39,938 bases of DNA from Oxalobacteraceae bacterium (GCA_947464955.1 CANHZI010000018.1:1-39938); one strand, 5' to 3'. Positions 1 to 7,827 are shown, numbered from the stretch's first letter. Made by a program: numbers and translations. Notes: generated by a model not told the origin, from the sequence alone.

Positions 1-389
1 GGTGTCGTCGCCCCCTTCGCCATGCCTTTCAAAGCACCAAATAAGCCGCCACCTGATTGCGAGCCTTGCATCGCTGCCCCCATCATATTCATGCCCGGCA
101 TATCACTGGTACTGGTCGCAGCATCGATATAAGCGTATGCAATCGGTGGCTTCACTACCTGCACAACCGCAGCTTCCTTCGCCGCTGGCGCACCAGGTTT
201 GTTCGCATTTTTATTCTTATTAGCCGTTTGTGCCATGGCACTAAAATGGCTAGCACCAATCGAAAGAAGCGCAATTGAGATAGCGCTTAATACCAAGCCA
301 TTCCTAGCGGGTTGAAGAAGTTTGCGTTTTGACTTTACCGCTTGGCCATCAACAAACGCTTCAACTGACTCTATGTTCGATTGCTTCAT
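1..389 (-). CDS. Unknown exported or membrane-anchored protein, 5' part only
   Basis: An open frame on the minus strand starts at ATG 389-387 and runs without a stop off the left edge, giving about 129 residues. A purine-rich AGGAG lies 5-9 bases before the ATG. The N-terminus has about 27 polar and basic residues, then a hydrophobic segment (residues about 32-50) ending in SAMAQ, a plausible signal peptidase site. The mature part is low complexity: Asn/Lys-rich, then Ala/Pro-rich, then Met/Gly-rich. I do not recognise a family. The long pre-hydrophobic stretch could also mean a membrane anchor rather than cleavage. The coding call rests on the open frame, RBS and signal-like segment. Confidence 0.6.
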   Translation of the reverse strand, partial: MKQSNIESVEAFVDGQAVKSKRKLLQPARNGLVLSAISIALLSIGASHFSAMAQTANKNKNANKPGAPAAKEAAVVQVVKPPIAYAYIDAATSTSDMPGMNMMGAAMQGSQSGGGLFGALKGMAKGATT

Positions 390-579
390 TTCTCGCTCCT
401 TCAAAGATCAGGCTCTTTATGATTGCACAAGGTTGATTTGCTCGCATCATAGCCCAAAACGATAATCGATCTCATCTTTATCTGGAGCCGAGTGCAAGAT
501 ACAACAATAGCCCACGATAAGGATGAGCAAAACACGTGTGCCGATAGGCCAAAATGAGTTAAAAATCAAGCGCAATTCA

Positions 580-593
580 TTGACTTGGGACAA
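580..593. promoter_or_regulatory. Weak FNR/CRP-family-like site before ubiU
   Basis: TTGAC-N4-GACAA lies 17 bases before the first possible ubiU ATG. It matches the FNR consensus TTGAT-N4-ATCAA at 7 of 10 positions, with an intact TTGA half. It is very close to the start codon, so if it is real the transcript start would lie downstream of the first ATG or the site would act as a repressor site. Low confidence; noted because ubiUVT-type genes serve anaerobic metabolism. Confidence 0.2.
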
Positions 594-610
594 AGACGCG
601 AAGCGTAACC

Positions 611-1633
611 ATGCTTAACATCTCGTCCATGAAAACTATGGATTTAGTTGCTCCAGCTGGCAGCTTGCTAGCACTCAAGACCGCCATCAACAAGGGAGCA
701 GATGCGGTCTACCTCGGCTTACGCAATGCCACCAATGCGCGCAACTTTGGTGGCCTTAACTTCAGTGAAACTGAAATTCGCCAAGGTGTTGAATACGCAC
801 ACCAACACGGCAAACAAGTGCTATTTGCCATCAATACCTTTCCCCAAGCCCGCAATGCCGAAGAATGGCATGCCGCCATCGACACAGCAGTTTTGTATGA
901 GGCGGATGCCGTGATCTTGGCCGACCCTGGCTTAATGGCCTACGCACGACACCGCTATCCTGACTTACGTTTGCATCTCTCCGTGCAAAGCTCCTCAACA
1001 ACTGTCGATGCGATCGAGTTGATGCGCGAGCAGTTTGGCATTCGCCGTGTTGTCTTACCGCGCGTTCTTACTCTCGCAGAGATCGAGAAAATTATTCAAC
1101 AAACCACGGTCGAGATTGAGGTTTTCGGCTTCGGCAGTTTGTGTGTGATGGTTGAAGGCCGCTGTTTGCTATCGAGCTATGCAACCGGCGATTCGCCGAA
1201 TAACCGTGGCGTCTGCTCGCCAGCGCATGCGGTCAGTTGGGAAGAAAAAGAACGTGTCTTGTCTGCTCGCTTAAGTGGAACCTTAATCGATCAATATGGC
1301 CCAGGGGAAGCCGCGGGCTATCCAACACTTTGCAAGGGGCGTTTTGAAGTCGCTGGCGAAGTCGACTACGCGCTAGAAGAGCCGACCAGTTTGAATGCGA
1401 TTAATCTCTTGCCACAACTCATGAAAATGGGGGTTGCCGCACTCAAAGTGGAGGGTCGCCAACGTAGCCCCAATTATGTGGGGCAAGTGGTGGGTACTTT
1501 GAGGGAAGCCATCGACGCTGCCGGCCGCAACCCCGAGCGCTACTCTGCCCGCCCTGATTGGCACAGCAACTTGGCTCGACACGCGGAAGGCGCACAAGTG
1601 ACCCAAGGCGCTTTTGAACGACCTTGGAAATAA
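611..1633 (+). CDS. ubiU: UbiU, O2-independent ubiquinone hydroxylation (peptidase U32 family)
   Basis: UbiU forms a [4Fe-4S] heterodimer with UbiV that allows ubiquinone ring hydroxylation without oxygen. The 340-residue product has the U32 opening (DLVAPAGSLLALKTAINKGA, residues 11-30), NARNFGGLNF, and four cysteines C178, C185, C202 and C241. Their spacing (7, 17, 39) equals that of the E. coli cluster ligands C169, C176, C193 and C232 as I remember them, offset by nine. That offset points to the ATG at 638 (MDLVAPAG) as the likely true start; ATGs at 611 and 629 are in frame and none has a strong RBS. ubiV follows after 60 bases and ubiT after that, so the three probably form one transcript. 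Family members were formerly called U32 peptidases, but no protease role is expected. Confidence 0.93.
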   Translation: MLNISSMKTMDLVAPAGSLLALKTAINKGADAVYLGLRNATNARNFGGLNFSETEIRQGVEYAHQHGKQVLFAINTFPQARNAEEWHAAIDTAVLYEADAVILADPGLMAYARHRYPDLRLHLSVQSSSTTVDAIELMREQFGIRRVVLPRVLTLAEIEKIIQQTTVEIEVFGFGSLCVMVEGRCLLSSYATGDSPNNRGVCSPAHAVSWEEKERVLSARLSGTLIDQYGPGEAAGYPTLCKGRFEVAGEVDYALEEPTSLNAINLLPQLMKMGVAALKVEGRQRSPNYVGQVVGTLREAIDAAGRNPERYSARPDWHSNLARHAEGAQVTQGAFERPWK

Positions 1634-1693
1634 CACTCACTCTTGACCTGCTTTGCTTGATCTCATTTGAATTTCTTCTGAATTGGACACATC

Positions 1694-2617
1694 ATGACAG
1701 CCACGCTCAAGCTTTCTTTGGCTCCTCTCTCGTACTACTGGCCGCGCGAAAAGACGCTACAGTTCTATGCTGATGCTATGCATTGGCCAGTTGACACTAT
1801 TTATCTAGGTGAGGTTGTCTGTTCACGACGCCATCAGCTTCGTCTCCCAGATTGGATTAGCATCGCCAAAGACTGTCGGGATGCAGGGAAAGAAGTCATC
1901 CTCTCAACGCTGACCTTAATTGATAGCGAGACCGACCGCCGGCACATGCGCAAGTGTGTTGATGCGGCCTATGCGGAAGGCTTCAAAGTTGAGGCAAGTG
2001 ATTTTAGTGCGGTAAGAGCCATCCATGCGATGGGAGAAAAGTTTATTGCTGGCCCGCATCTGAATGTGTATCACGAAGGTACATTAAGCTGGTTACATGG
2101 CCTAGGTGCGCAACGCTTTATCCCCCCCATCGAACTGCCACGCGATGATCTTCAGATCCTGCAAATGCGCAAACCCGACACCATGCAAACAGAAATTCAA
2201 GTATGGGGACGAATGGCTCTCGCTTATTCTTCACGCTGTTTCACCGCGCGTCGTCATCGGCTACGCAAAGACAGTTGTGAATTTAGTTGCGAGTACTACC
2301 CTGATGGCTTAGCACTGGCAACGCGAGAACAGACTGACTTCTTGACCATCAATGGCATACAAACCCAAAGTGCGAATTGTTTGGATCTCGGCCCACAACT
2401 ACCGAGCTTAATCAAAATGGGCATCAACTATATTCGCCTACAGCCCCAGTCTTCACACATGGCAGAGATCGTGCAAGCCTTTGACCGTGCTCGCCAAACA
2501 CATCAGGCCGCCCAAGTCGATACGGCATTTCTACCACCCCATGCAGATCGAAGTAACGGATACTGGCTTGGCAAAGCAGGCATGCGCTGGGAAACCATTC
2601 CGATTCAAGCCATCTAG
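1694..2617 (+). CDS. ubiV: UbiV, partner of UbiU (peptidase U32 family)
   Basis: Second subunit of the O2-independent ubiquinone hydroxylation complex. The 307-residue protein has the short-form U32 fold with IYLGEVVCSRR (C43) and a distal cluster C182, C195, C199. The 13 and 4 spacings match E. coli UbiV C180, C193, C197, and C43 corresponds to C39, so all four Fe-S ligands are present. The ATG at 1694 is the natural start, with a weak GGA upstream. It lies between ubiU and ubiT on the same strand. Expected location is cytoplasmic, in the Ubi biosynthetic complex. No odd features. Confidence 0.93.
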   Translation: MTATLKLSLAPLSYYWPREKTLQFYADAMHWPVDTIYLGEVVCSRRHQLRLPDWISIAKDCRDAGKEVILSTLTLIDSETDRRHMRKCVDAAYAEGFKVEASDFSAVRAIHAMGEKFIAGPHLNVYHEGTLSWLHGLGAQRFIPPIELPRDDLQILQMRKPDTMQTEIQVWGRMALAYSSRCFTARRHRLRKDSCEFSCEYYPDGLALATREQTDFLTINGIQTQSANCLDLGPQLPSLIKMGINYIRLQPQSSHMAEIVQAFDRARQTHQAAQVDTAFLPPHADRSNGYWLGKAGMRWETIPIQAI

Positions 2618-2628
2618 TCTTTTCATTG

Positions 2629-2655
2629 CACGTCATTCACGTCATCCACGTCATT
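2629..2655 (+). repeat. Three tandem 9-bp units between ubiV and ubiT
   Basis: CACGTCATT is repeated three times in succession (2629-2637, 2638-2646, 2647-2655), with T to C in the last base of the second unit. The array fills most of the 47-base ubiV-ubiT spacer and ends ten bases before the ubiT ATG, where a ribosome binding site would sit. It has no SD-like sequence itself. Copy number could vary by slippage. Confidence 0.75.
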
Positions 2656-2664
2656 TTCGATTCT

Positions 2665-3108
2665 ATGCCAAGCCCATCTCTATCTAATGACTTCCACTTT
2701 CCGACACCGTTCGCAAAAATCGGAAGCAAGCTACCTGCTGTTCTATCCCATACACCGCTGATGCTCTTGTTGGAGTATGCGCGTCGACAACAATTGCTGA
2801 TCGCACCCGTAACCTTATACGGCAAACGCTTTAAATTAGTTGTAGAAGATCTGGGACTTTCACTCTTCTTCGAATGTGACGCGGGAAAGTTTGTTCGTAG
2901 CCCAATGCAAAACTACGATGTGATGTTAGCGGCCAATGCTATCGACTTCGTCAAGCTCGCCTCAGGCACTGAAGACGCCGACAGTCTATTCTTTCGGCGT
3001 CGCTTGCGCATCGAAGGCGACACCGAGTTGGGAATCGCAGTGAAATATTGGATTGATGCGAGTGAACGCCCTGCTTGGCTCATTAAGCTTGGCGCTGCAA
3101 TCTGCTAG
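2665..3108 (+). CDS. ubiT: UbiT, SCP2-domain lipid carrier for anaerobic ubiquinone synthesis
   Basis: UbiT is the SCP2-like accessory protein thought to bind ubiquinone intermediates in the O2-independent pathway, replacing UbiJ. From ATG 2665 the product is 147 residues, starting MPSPSLSNDF. An upstream TTG at 2626 would only add residues encoded by the 9-bp repeat. The SCP2 signature appears late: FFECDAGKFV, DVMLAANAIDFVKLASG and SLFFRRRLRIEGDTELG, typical of YhbT/UbiT proteins. It completes ubiUVT in the usual order. No clear terminator follows; the next transcript seems to have its own FNR-type promoter. Confidence 0.9.
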   Translation: MPSPSLSNDFHFPTPFAKIGSKLPAVLSHTPLMLLLEYARRQQLLIAPVTLYGKRFKLVVEDLGLSLFFECDAGKFVRSPMQNYDVMLAANAIDFVKLASGTEDADSLFFRRRLRIEGDTELGIAVKYWIDASERPAWLIKLGAAIC

Positions 3109-3144
3109 AACACTACATCTAAAGAAACATTGAAAACACATAGC

Positions 3145-3197
3145 TTGATCTAACTCAAACCTGACAGTATAGACAGCGTGTCTTCCTCAACTATAAT
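3145..3197 (+). promoter_or_regulatory. FNR/Anr-type box with downstream -10
   Basis: TTGAT-CTAA-CTCAA at 3145-3158 matches the FNR consensus TTGAT-N4-ATCAA at 9 of 10 positions. A perfect TATAAT lies at 3192-3197, with no good -35 hexamer in front of it, as expected for an activator-dependent promoter. Predicted transcription starts near 3204, placing the box centre near -52. That is not one of the canonical class I or II FNR distances, so another start is possible. It would drive the DUF2892 gene and perhaps the AhpD-like gene that follows. Confidence 0.55.
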
Positions 3198-3283
3198 TGC
3201 ATCACATGCTTATTTGCGCAATTAGTTATACAGTGAATAAGCAATGTTTCTTTGAACCGACCTCAACTTCTAGGGAGTGCAAC

Positions 3284-3475
3284 ATGTTGAAATTCAATGT
3301 AGGTGGAATTGACCGCGTTTTACGTATTCTTGTTGGCCTCGCTCTCATCACAGCGACATTGATGGGGTGGATCAACGCTTTTGGTTGGATTGGCATCGTG
3401 CCGTTACTTACTGGATTATTCCGTTTTTGCCCAGCGTACACAATTCTCGGTATCAAGACTTGTAAATTAGATTAA
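3284..3475 (+). CDS. DUF2892 (YgaP-like) small inner-membrane protein
   Basis: A 63-residue protein starting at ATG 3284 after an AGGGAG ribosome site. It opens with KFNVGGIDRVLRILVGLAL and has two hydrophobic segments (about 11-29 and 31-46), then CPAY and a C-terminal ILGIKTCKLD. This is the DUF2892 pattern, two transmembrane helices with conserved cysteines, also found in the C-terminal part of YgaP next to a rhodanese domain. No rhodanese is fused here. A longer reading from 3197 is unlikely because it lacks a ribosome site. Function is unknown; the cysteines and FNR-type promoter suggest a sulfur or redox role at low oxygen. Confidence 0.85.
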   Translation: MLKFNVGGIDRVLRILVGLALITATLMGWINAFGWIGIVPLLTGLFRFCPAYTILGIKTCKLD

Positions 3476-3502
3476 GTTCTCAATAAAAGAACGCGCCATA
3501 TC

Positions 3503-3847
3503 ATGAGTAAAGACTTTAAAGATATCACCCAGTCTCTTTCAGCTTCTTTAGCAAAGTTACGCAATGACACACCCGACGTCATGAAGGCTTTTTCCTTGCT
3601 CGCCCAGGCAGCAAGTAAAGATGGCGCCTTAGACAAGAAAACGAAAGAGCTGATTGCTCTTGCCATAGGCATCGCGGCTCACTGTGACGGTTGCATCGGT
3701 TTTCACGTTCAAGCTCTCGTTAAACTTGGCGTAACTCGTGCAGAGCTCGAAGAGACCTTGGGCATGAGTGTGTATATGGGCGGCGGTCCGTCTCTGATGT
3801 ACGCGGCTGATGCCTTAGCCGCCTTCGAGCAATTTTCTACACCGTGA
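3503..3847 (+). CDS. AhpD-like carboxymuconolactone decarboxylase family protein
   Basis: A 114-residue all-helical protein of the CMD/AhpD family. The core reads DKKTKELIALAIGIAAHCDGC followed by IGFHVQALVKLG, with the C61-x-x-C64 pair and H68 that form the redox and proton-relay centre in AhpD-type disulfide reductases. It starts 27 bases after the DUF2892 gene and is probably co-transcribed with it. A thiol-based peroxide or oxidoreductase role is more likely than carboxymuconolactone decarboxylation, given the CxxC and the lack of aromatic catabolism genes. Substrate unknown. Confidence 0.88.
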   Translation: MSKDFKDITQSLSASLAKLRNDTPDVMKAFSLLAQAASKDGALDKKTKELIALAIGIAAHCDGCIGFHVQALVKLGVTRAELEETLGMSVYMGGGPSLMYAADALAAFEQFSTP

Positions 3848-3944
3848 TTTCGCCTTCGGCGGGCAAAGCTTGTCCTGAATCAAATCTCTTCGCCCTCGAT
3901 TCGGCTAGTATGTCGCCTTCGATGTCCATTGGCTAGCATTCGCC

Positions 3945-3960
3945 CAATTCAACTGAATTG
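3945..3960. promoter_or_regulatory. Short dyad just upstream of the nnrS-family gene
   Basis: CAATTC-AACT-GAATTG is a perfect 6-bp inverted repeat with a 4-base spacer. It lies 32 bases before the ATG at 3993 and is followed at once by GATTGATCAA. It is too short to be a terminator and has no T-tract. It could be an operator for the NnrS-family gene; it matches no regulator consensus that I can name. Confidence 0.3.
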
Positions 3961-3992
3961 GATTGATCAAGTCAGCGATTTTTTTGCAGATC

Positions 3993-5138
3993 ATGAAACA
4001 ACTCACCCAAGCCCCTCACCGTTTGTACTTTTTCTTGGGCTTGACGGCTCTCCTCACGCTCTTCATCTGGTGGTGGATGAGTTTACAATTTTCTGTCGCT
4101 TGGCCGGTGCCCTTGCATGGCATTTTGATGCCACTCGGTGTTTTCCCGCTGTTCATCCTCGGCTTCACCTTCACCGCCGGCCCACGTTGGTTAAACGTGG
4201 AAGCCTCGTCTCATCATTTTCTATTGCACGGCTCCACCTATTTTACCGGTGTCGTCCTCGTGCTCTTTGCCTCTCTCGTCGGCTTGCCACCCTTGCGCAT
4301 TTCAGGCTTTGCCTTAATGCTGGCAGCATGGTCTGCGGTGACGTTTCGTTGGGCCAAGTTAATCATCGATAGCAAAAGCGAAGATAAGAAACATGCATTC
4401 GCTTTACTGACTGCGATGTGCGGTGGCATCTTGGCGATGCTCTCTGCGTTTATGTGGGCCTGCGGCTCGCAAGTCGCTTGGTTGGTGGCACGCCAGCTCG
4501 CTTTTTTCACGTTTTTATTACCGACTTTCCTGACCGTTTGCCATCGTATGTTGCCATTTTTTACGGGTAATGTGCTGCAAAACTACCAAGTCTGGCGCCC
4601 TTATTCCTTGTTGGGGAGCTGGATCGCGGGCTGTTGGTGTTTGGCCTTCGCGGGCATTGTTGACTCTGCTTGGGTACAAACCCTGGTTGCAGCCTTACTT
4701 AGCATGAGTTTTGCCAATACTTCGTGGCGCTGGGGTCTATTCCGCAGTTTTGAAAACCGTTTGTTAGCCATGCTCCATCTTTCTTTTGCTTGGCTTGCCA
4801 TCGTTTTTGCTTTGCAGGCGGCGAGCGCTATGGGCGCGCAAATTGGTTCAGCGATGATCCACGCCCTCGCCTTGGGATTTATGAGCACGATGCTCGTTGC
4901 CTTCGTCAGTAGGGTGAGCTTTGGACATAGTGGACGTACATTACAGGCTAAGCCTATCTTATGGGCGCTCTACCTAGTCTTGCATGTCGCGGCTGTATTG
5001 CGAGTCTTCGCCAGCGTCCAAGCCAACCCATCCTTACTTCACATTTCCGCGAGTTTATGGCTCATCGGCTTTATTGCTTGGGGAAGTATGATGCTCCCAA
5101 TTTATCTTCGTCCACGAATTGATGGCCAAGCTGGTTAA
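3993..5138 (+). CDS. NnrS family heme-copper membrane protein
   Basis: A 381-residue polytopic protein with about ten to twelve hydrophobic segments. It has the family opening RLYFFLGLTALLTLFIWWWM, a PLHGILMPLGVFPLFILGFTFTAGPRWL block, and later histidine-containing helices (HRMLPFFTGN; IHALALGFMSTMLVAFVSRVSFGHSGR). NnrS proteins bind heme and copper and protect cells against nitric oxide or nitrosative stress. ATG 3993 precedes the conserved start; an in-frame TTG at 3963 is less likely. It sits downstream of the AhpD-like and DUF2892 genes, fitting a low-oxygen stress group. No nitrite or nitric oxide reductase gene is present in the window. Confidence 0.85.
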   Translation: MKQLTQAPHRLYFFLGLTALLTLFIWWWMSLQFSVAWPVPLHGILMPLGVFPLFILGFTFTAGPRWLNVEASSHHFLLHGSTYFTGVVLVLFASLVGLPPLRISGFALMLAAWSAVTFRWAKLIIDSKSEDKKHAFALLTAMCGGILAMLSAFMWACGSQVAWLVARQLAFFTFLLPTFLTVCHRMLPFFTGNVLQNYQVWRPYSLLGSWIAGCWCLAFAGIVDSAWVQTLVAALLSMSFANTSWRWGLFRSFENRLLAMLHLSFAWLAIVFALQAASAMGAQIGSAMIHALALGFMSTMLVAFVSRVSFGHSGRTLQAKPILWALYLVLHVAAVLRVFASVQANPSLLHISASLWLIGFIAWGSMMLPIYLRPRIDGQAG

Positions 5139-5208
5139 AGACGATTTGCGCAGCGAAATTTAAGCTTTTCGTGGTAAGGTTATGTGATTGTTTTTATCAC
5201 CTAAACCT

Positions 5209-6453
5209 ATGAAACTGACCGAGCTTGAATTACAAACGGTACGCCGTGAATTCCCCGCTTTCTCCCAGCCTGATCAAACCGTATTCCTTGATAATGCAGG
5301 CGGCTCGCAAGTCTTGCAATGCGTTGCAGATCGCATCCACACTTATCTGCTGACCAACAGCGTGCAACTTGGTGCCAGTTATCGCACTTCACAACAAGCG
5401 GGCGAGCGTGTCGCCCAAGCACGTCAAGCAGTCGCCGAATTGATCAATGCTTATGATGATCGCGAAGTAGTGATGGGTGGCTCAACAACGGGTTTGATGT
5501 TCCTGCTAATTCAAGCGATTTTGCCAAGCATTCAAGCCGGCGACGAGATCATCATCACCAACACCGATCATGAAGCCAATATCGGTGCCTGGAAACGCTT
5601 ACAGGCGGCTGGGGCCATCATCAGAGTATGGGAAGTGAATCATCACAGCCTCGAATTAGAACTTTCAACTTTACACAATTTGCTCAGCACACGGACGAAG
5701 TGGGTTGCCATGACTCATGCTTCTAACGTGCTCGGCACCATCAATCCGGTCGCGGAGGTGGCAAAGTTGGTCCACACGGTTGGTGCCCGCCTCTGTGTCG
5801 ATGGCGTAGCCTATGCTCCACATCGCTTGGTCGACGTCCAAGCTAGTGGCGCCGATATTTATGTTTTTAGCTTTTACAAAGTCTTCGGCCCGCACTATGC
5901 CGTACTCTGGGGTCATTTCGACTTGCTTAGCCAACTCTCTGGTCTCAATCATTTTTTTATCGATGCGGAAGATCTGCCTTACAAACTTCAACCGGGCAAC
6001 GTCAATTTTGAATTGTCTTATGGCTGTGGAGGAATTCGCGATTACCTCGTCAAAATGGGGCAAAGTTTCGGTGGTGCGGGATCTGCACGAGCGCAAATGC
6101 AACTGGCCTTTGATCGATTTGAAGCACATGAAAATGCACTGGCTGAGCAATTGCTTTCGTTTTTGCGTCATCGCCCCCAGGTTCGCATAATCGGTTTATC
6201 TGAAGTGGAACAAGGAAGTTACAAACGCGTACCAACGATAAGCTTCGTAGTCGATGGTAAATCATCGGAAAGCATCGTGCGCCATATCGACCAATACGGC
6301 ATAGGCATACGCTTTGGCGATTTTTATGCGAAACATCTGATTCACGCCTTGGATTTAGAAAAACATGGTGGTGTGGTCCGCGTCTCGATCGCACATTACA
6401 ATAGTAGTGATGAAATTAATCGTTTAATCCAACACCTGAGCGAAATTATCTGA
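5209..6453 (+). CDS. Class V aminotransferase, cysteine desulfurase-like (VC1184 type), no catalytic Cys seen
   Basis: A 414-residue PLP enzyme of the SufS/CsdA-like superfamily. Visible features are FLDNAGGSQV (27-36), GGSTTGLMFLL (90-100) for phosphate binding, H121 in NTDHEANIGAW stacking on PLP, D198 in LCVDGVAYAPH, and the PLP lysine K224 in VFSFYKVFGPHY. True SufS/CsdA enzymes have a C-terminal R-x-G-x-x-C-A loop. Here the equivalent reads IRFGDFYAKH, with no cysteine. It is therefore probably not a persulfide-forming desulfurase, despite the common annotation; a lyase or other PLP reaction is likelier. Start ATG 5209 (MKLTELELQT). The nucleotidase gene begins two bases after its stop, so they form one operon. 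Confidence 0.85.
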   Translation: MKLTELELQTVRREFPAFSQPDQTVFLDNAGGSQVLQCVADRIHTYLLTNSVQLGASYRTSQQAGERVAQARQAVAELINAYDDREVVMGGSTTGLMFLLIQAILPSIQAGDEIIITNTDHEANIGAWKRLQAAGAIIRVWEVNHHSLELELSTLHNLLSTRTKWVAMTHASNVLGTINPVAEVAKLVHTVGARLCVDGVAYAPHRLVDVQASGADIYVFSFYKVFGPHYAVLWGHFDLLSQLSGLNHFFIDAEDLPYKLQPGNVNFELSYGCGGIRDYLVKMGQSFGGAGSARAQMQLAFDRFEAHENALAEQLLSFLRHRPQVRIIGLSEVEQGSYKRVPTISFVVDGKSSESIVRHIDQYGIGIRFGDFYAKHLIHALDLEKHGGVVRVSIAHYNSSDEINRLIQHLSEII

Positions 6454-6455
6454 TC

Positions 6456-7355
6456 ATGCCATTTTCACTCGACAACTTGCTGGTGATAGGAATTTCTTCG
6501 CGGGCCTTATTTGACCTCGAAGCCGAAGAAAAGATTTATCAAGAACAAGGTCTAGACGCCTACCGCCTACATCAGCTACAGCACGAAAATGAAATCTTGC
6601 GTCCTGGCGCTGGCTTCCCCTTAGTCAAAGCACTGCTCAGGCTCAATCAAATGACGCCAGGTAAGCGTTTGGTGGAAGTGGTGATCATGTCACGTAATTC
6701 TTCCGAAACGTCTTTGCGCATTTTTAATTCCATTTCGCATTACGGCCTCGATATTAGTCGCGCGGCATTGGCTGGAGGTGCTCCACTAGCGCCCTATCTC
6801 AAGGCCTTTAATGTCAGTTTATTTTTGTCTCTACATGAAGATGATGTGCAAGCTGCGATCAATTCTGGGACTGCCGCTGCGATGCTCTATCGCTCGCCAC
6901 AAGCCGCCGCCGATCCTGAGCAAATTCGCATCGCCTTCGACGGTGACGCTGTGATTTTTTCTGACGAAGCAGAACGTATCTATCAATCTGGTGGGATAGA
7001 AGCGTTTGAACAACATGAACGTGAGAACGCCAAAAAACCACTGCCAGAAGGCCCGTTCGCTCGTTTGTTATTAGCGATTTCCTATTTGCAGAATAACTTC
7101 AAAGCAGATGATCCGCATGCCTTGCCTTTGCGCACCGCATTAGTGACAGCACGCTCGTCACCAGCACACGAACGCGTAATTCGCACCTTGCGCGCGTGGG
7201 ACATCCGCATCGACGAAACCTTCTTTATGGGCGGCGTCAGTAAGGCTGCCGTGCTTGCAGCCTTTCAACCCCATATGTTTTTCGATGACCAGCATGGCCA
7301 CTGCTTAAGTGCCGCCGATGTCGTGCCCACAGGTCGCGTCCCTTACAAACAATAG
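6456..7355 (+). CDS. 5'-nucleotidase, cN-I type
   Basis: A 299-residue cytosolic 5'-nucleotidase (PF06189 type). Family hallmarks are LLVIGISSRALFDLEAE near the N-terminus, VEVVIMSRNSSETSLRIFNSI (about 72-92) and a C-terminal WDIRIDETFFMGGVSKAAVL with HMFFDDQ. The fold is HAD-like; the FDLEAE aspartate region and the DDQ acid pair are the likely catalytic and metal sites. It would dephosphorylate nucleoside monophosphates. It starts two bases after the aminotransferase-like gene and ends 13 bases before the GNAT gene, so it is the middle gene of a three-gene operon. The reason for pairing with a PLP enzyme is not clear. Confidence 0.85.
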   Translation: MPFSLDNLLVIGISSRALFDLEAEEKIYQEQGLDAYRLHQLQHENEILRPGAGFPLVKALLRLNQMTPGKRLVEVVIMSRNSSETSLRIFNSISHYGLDISRAALAGGAPLAPYLKAFNVSLFLSLHEDDVQAAINSGTAAAMLYRSPQAAADPEQIRIAFDGDAVIFSDEAERIYQSGGIEAFEQHERENAKKPLPEGPFARLLLAISYLQNNFKADDPHALPLRTALVTARSSPAHERVIRTLRAWDIRIDETFFMGGVSKAAVLAAFQPHMFFDDQHGHCLSAADVVPTGRVPYKQ

Positions 7356-7368
7356 AGGAATACATCCT

Positions 7369-7824
7369 ATGGAAATTCGCGCAGATGACCTTAGCGGCGA
7401 GAAGATAGTCGCCTTGATTCAGCTTCATCTCAATAACATGGCATCGATCTCTCCTCCCGAAAGTTGTCATGCCTTAGCCGTGAATTCATTGCGAAGCCCC
7501 AACATCCAAGTCTGGAGCGCGTGGGAAGGTGAAGACTTAATGGGATGCGGCGCGTTGATGCGACTCGACGCCCACCATGGCGAAATCAAATCCATGCGCA
7601 CCGCGGAAAAACATCTGAAAAAAGGCGTTGGTGCGGCGATCCTGCAGCACATCATTCAGGTCGCTCAAGAACAAGGTTTGCAGCGTTTAAGTTTAGAAAC
7701 CGGCTCTCAAGTCGAATTCATAGCGGCACGAAAAATGTATGAGAAATTCGGCTTTGTCGAATGCCCGCCATTCGGTGATTACGTGATTGATCCTTTGAGT
7801 GTCTTTATGACGAAGGCGCTATAA
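7369..7824 (+). CDS. GNAT family N-acetyltransferase
   Basis: A 151-residue GNAT from ATG 7369, preceded by an AGAGGAA site. The order of elements is standard: a CGALMRLDAHHGEIKSMRT strand pair (about 60-78), the acetyl-CoA loop in HLKKGVGAAILQHIIQ, RLSLETGSQ, and ARKMYEKFGFVECPPFGDY near the C-terminus. This resembles the YsnE/PhnO-like group. Substrate unknown. It is the last gene of the operon with the PLP enzyme and nucleotidase. Its final codons share the GAAGGCGCT word with the tandem repeat that follows. Confidence 0.85.
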   Translation: MEIRADDLSGEKIVALIQLHLNNMASISPPESCHALAVNSLRSPNIQVWSAWEGEDLMGCGALMRLDAHHGEIKSMRTAEKHLKKGVGAAILQHIIQVAQEQGLQRLSLETGSQVEFIAARKMYEKFGFVECPPFGDYVIDPLSVFMTKAL

Positions 7825-7827
7825 GCC

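Noticed and set aside
3929-4372. 147-codon plus-strand frame overlapping the NnrS start
   Set aside because: Arg/His/Leu-rich frame-shifted reading of the NnrS gene; the NnrS frame has the membrane segments and family motifs.
5671-6171. 166-codon minus-strand frame inside the PLP-enzyme gene
   Set aside because: Antisense to a clear enzyme with all motifs; no family features of its own.
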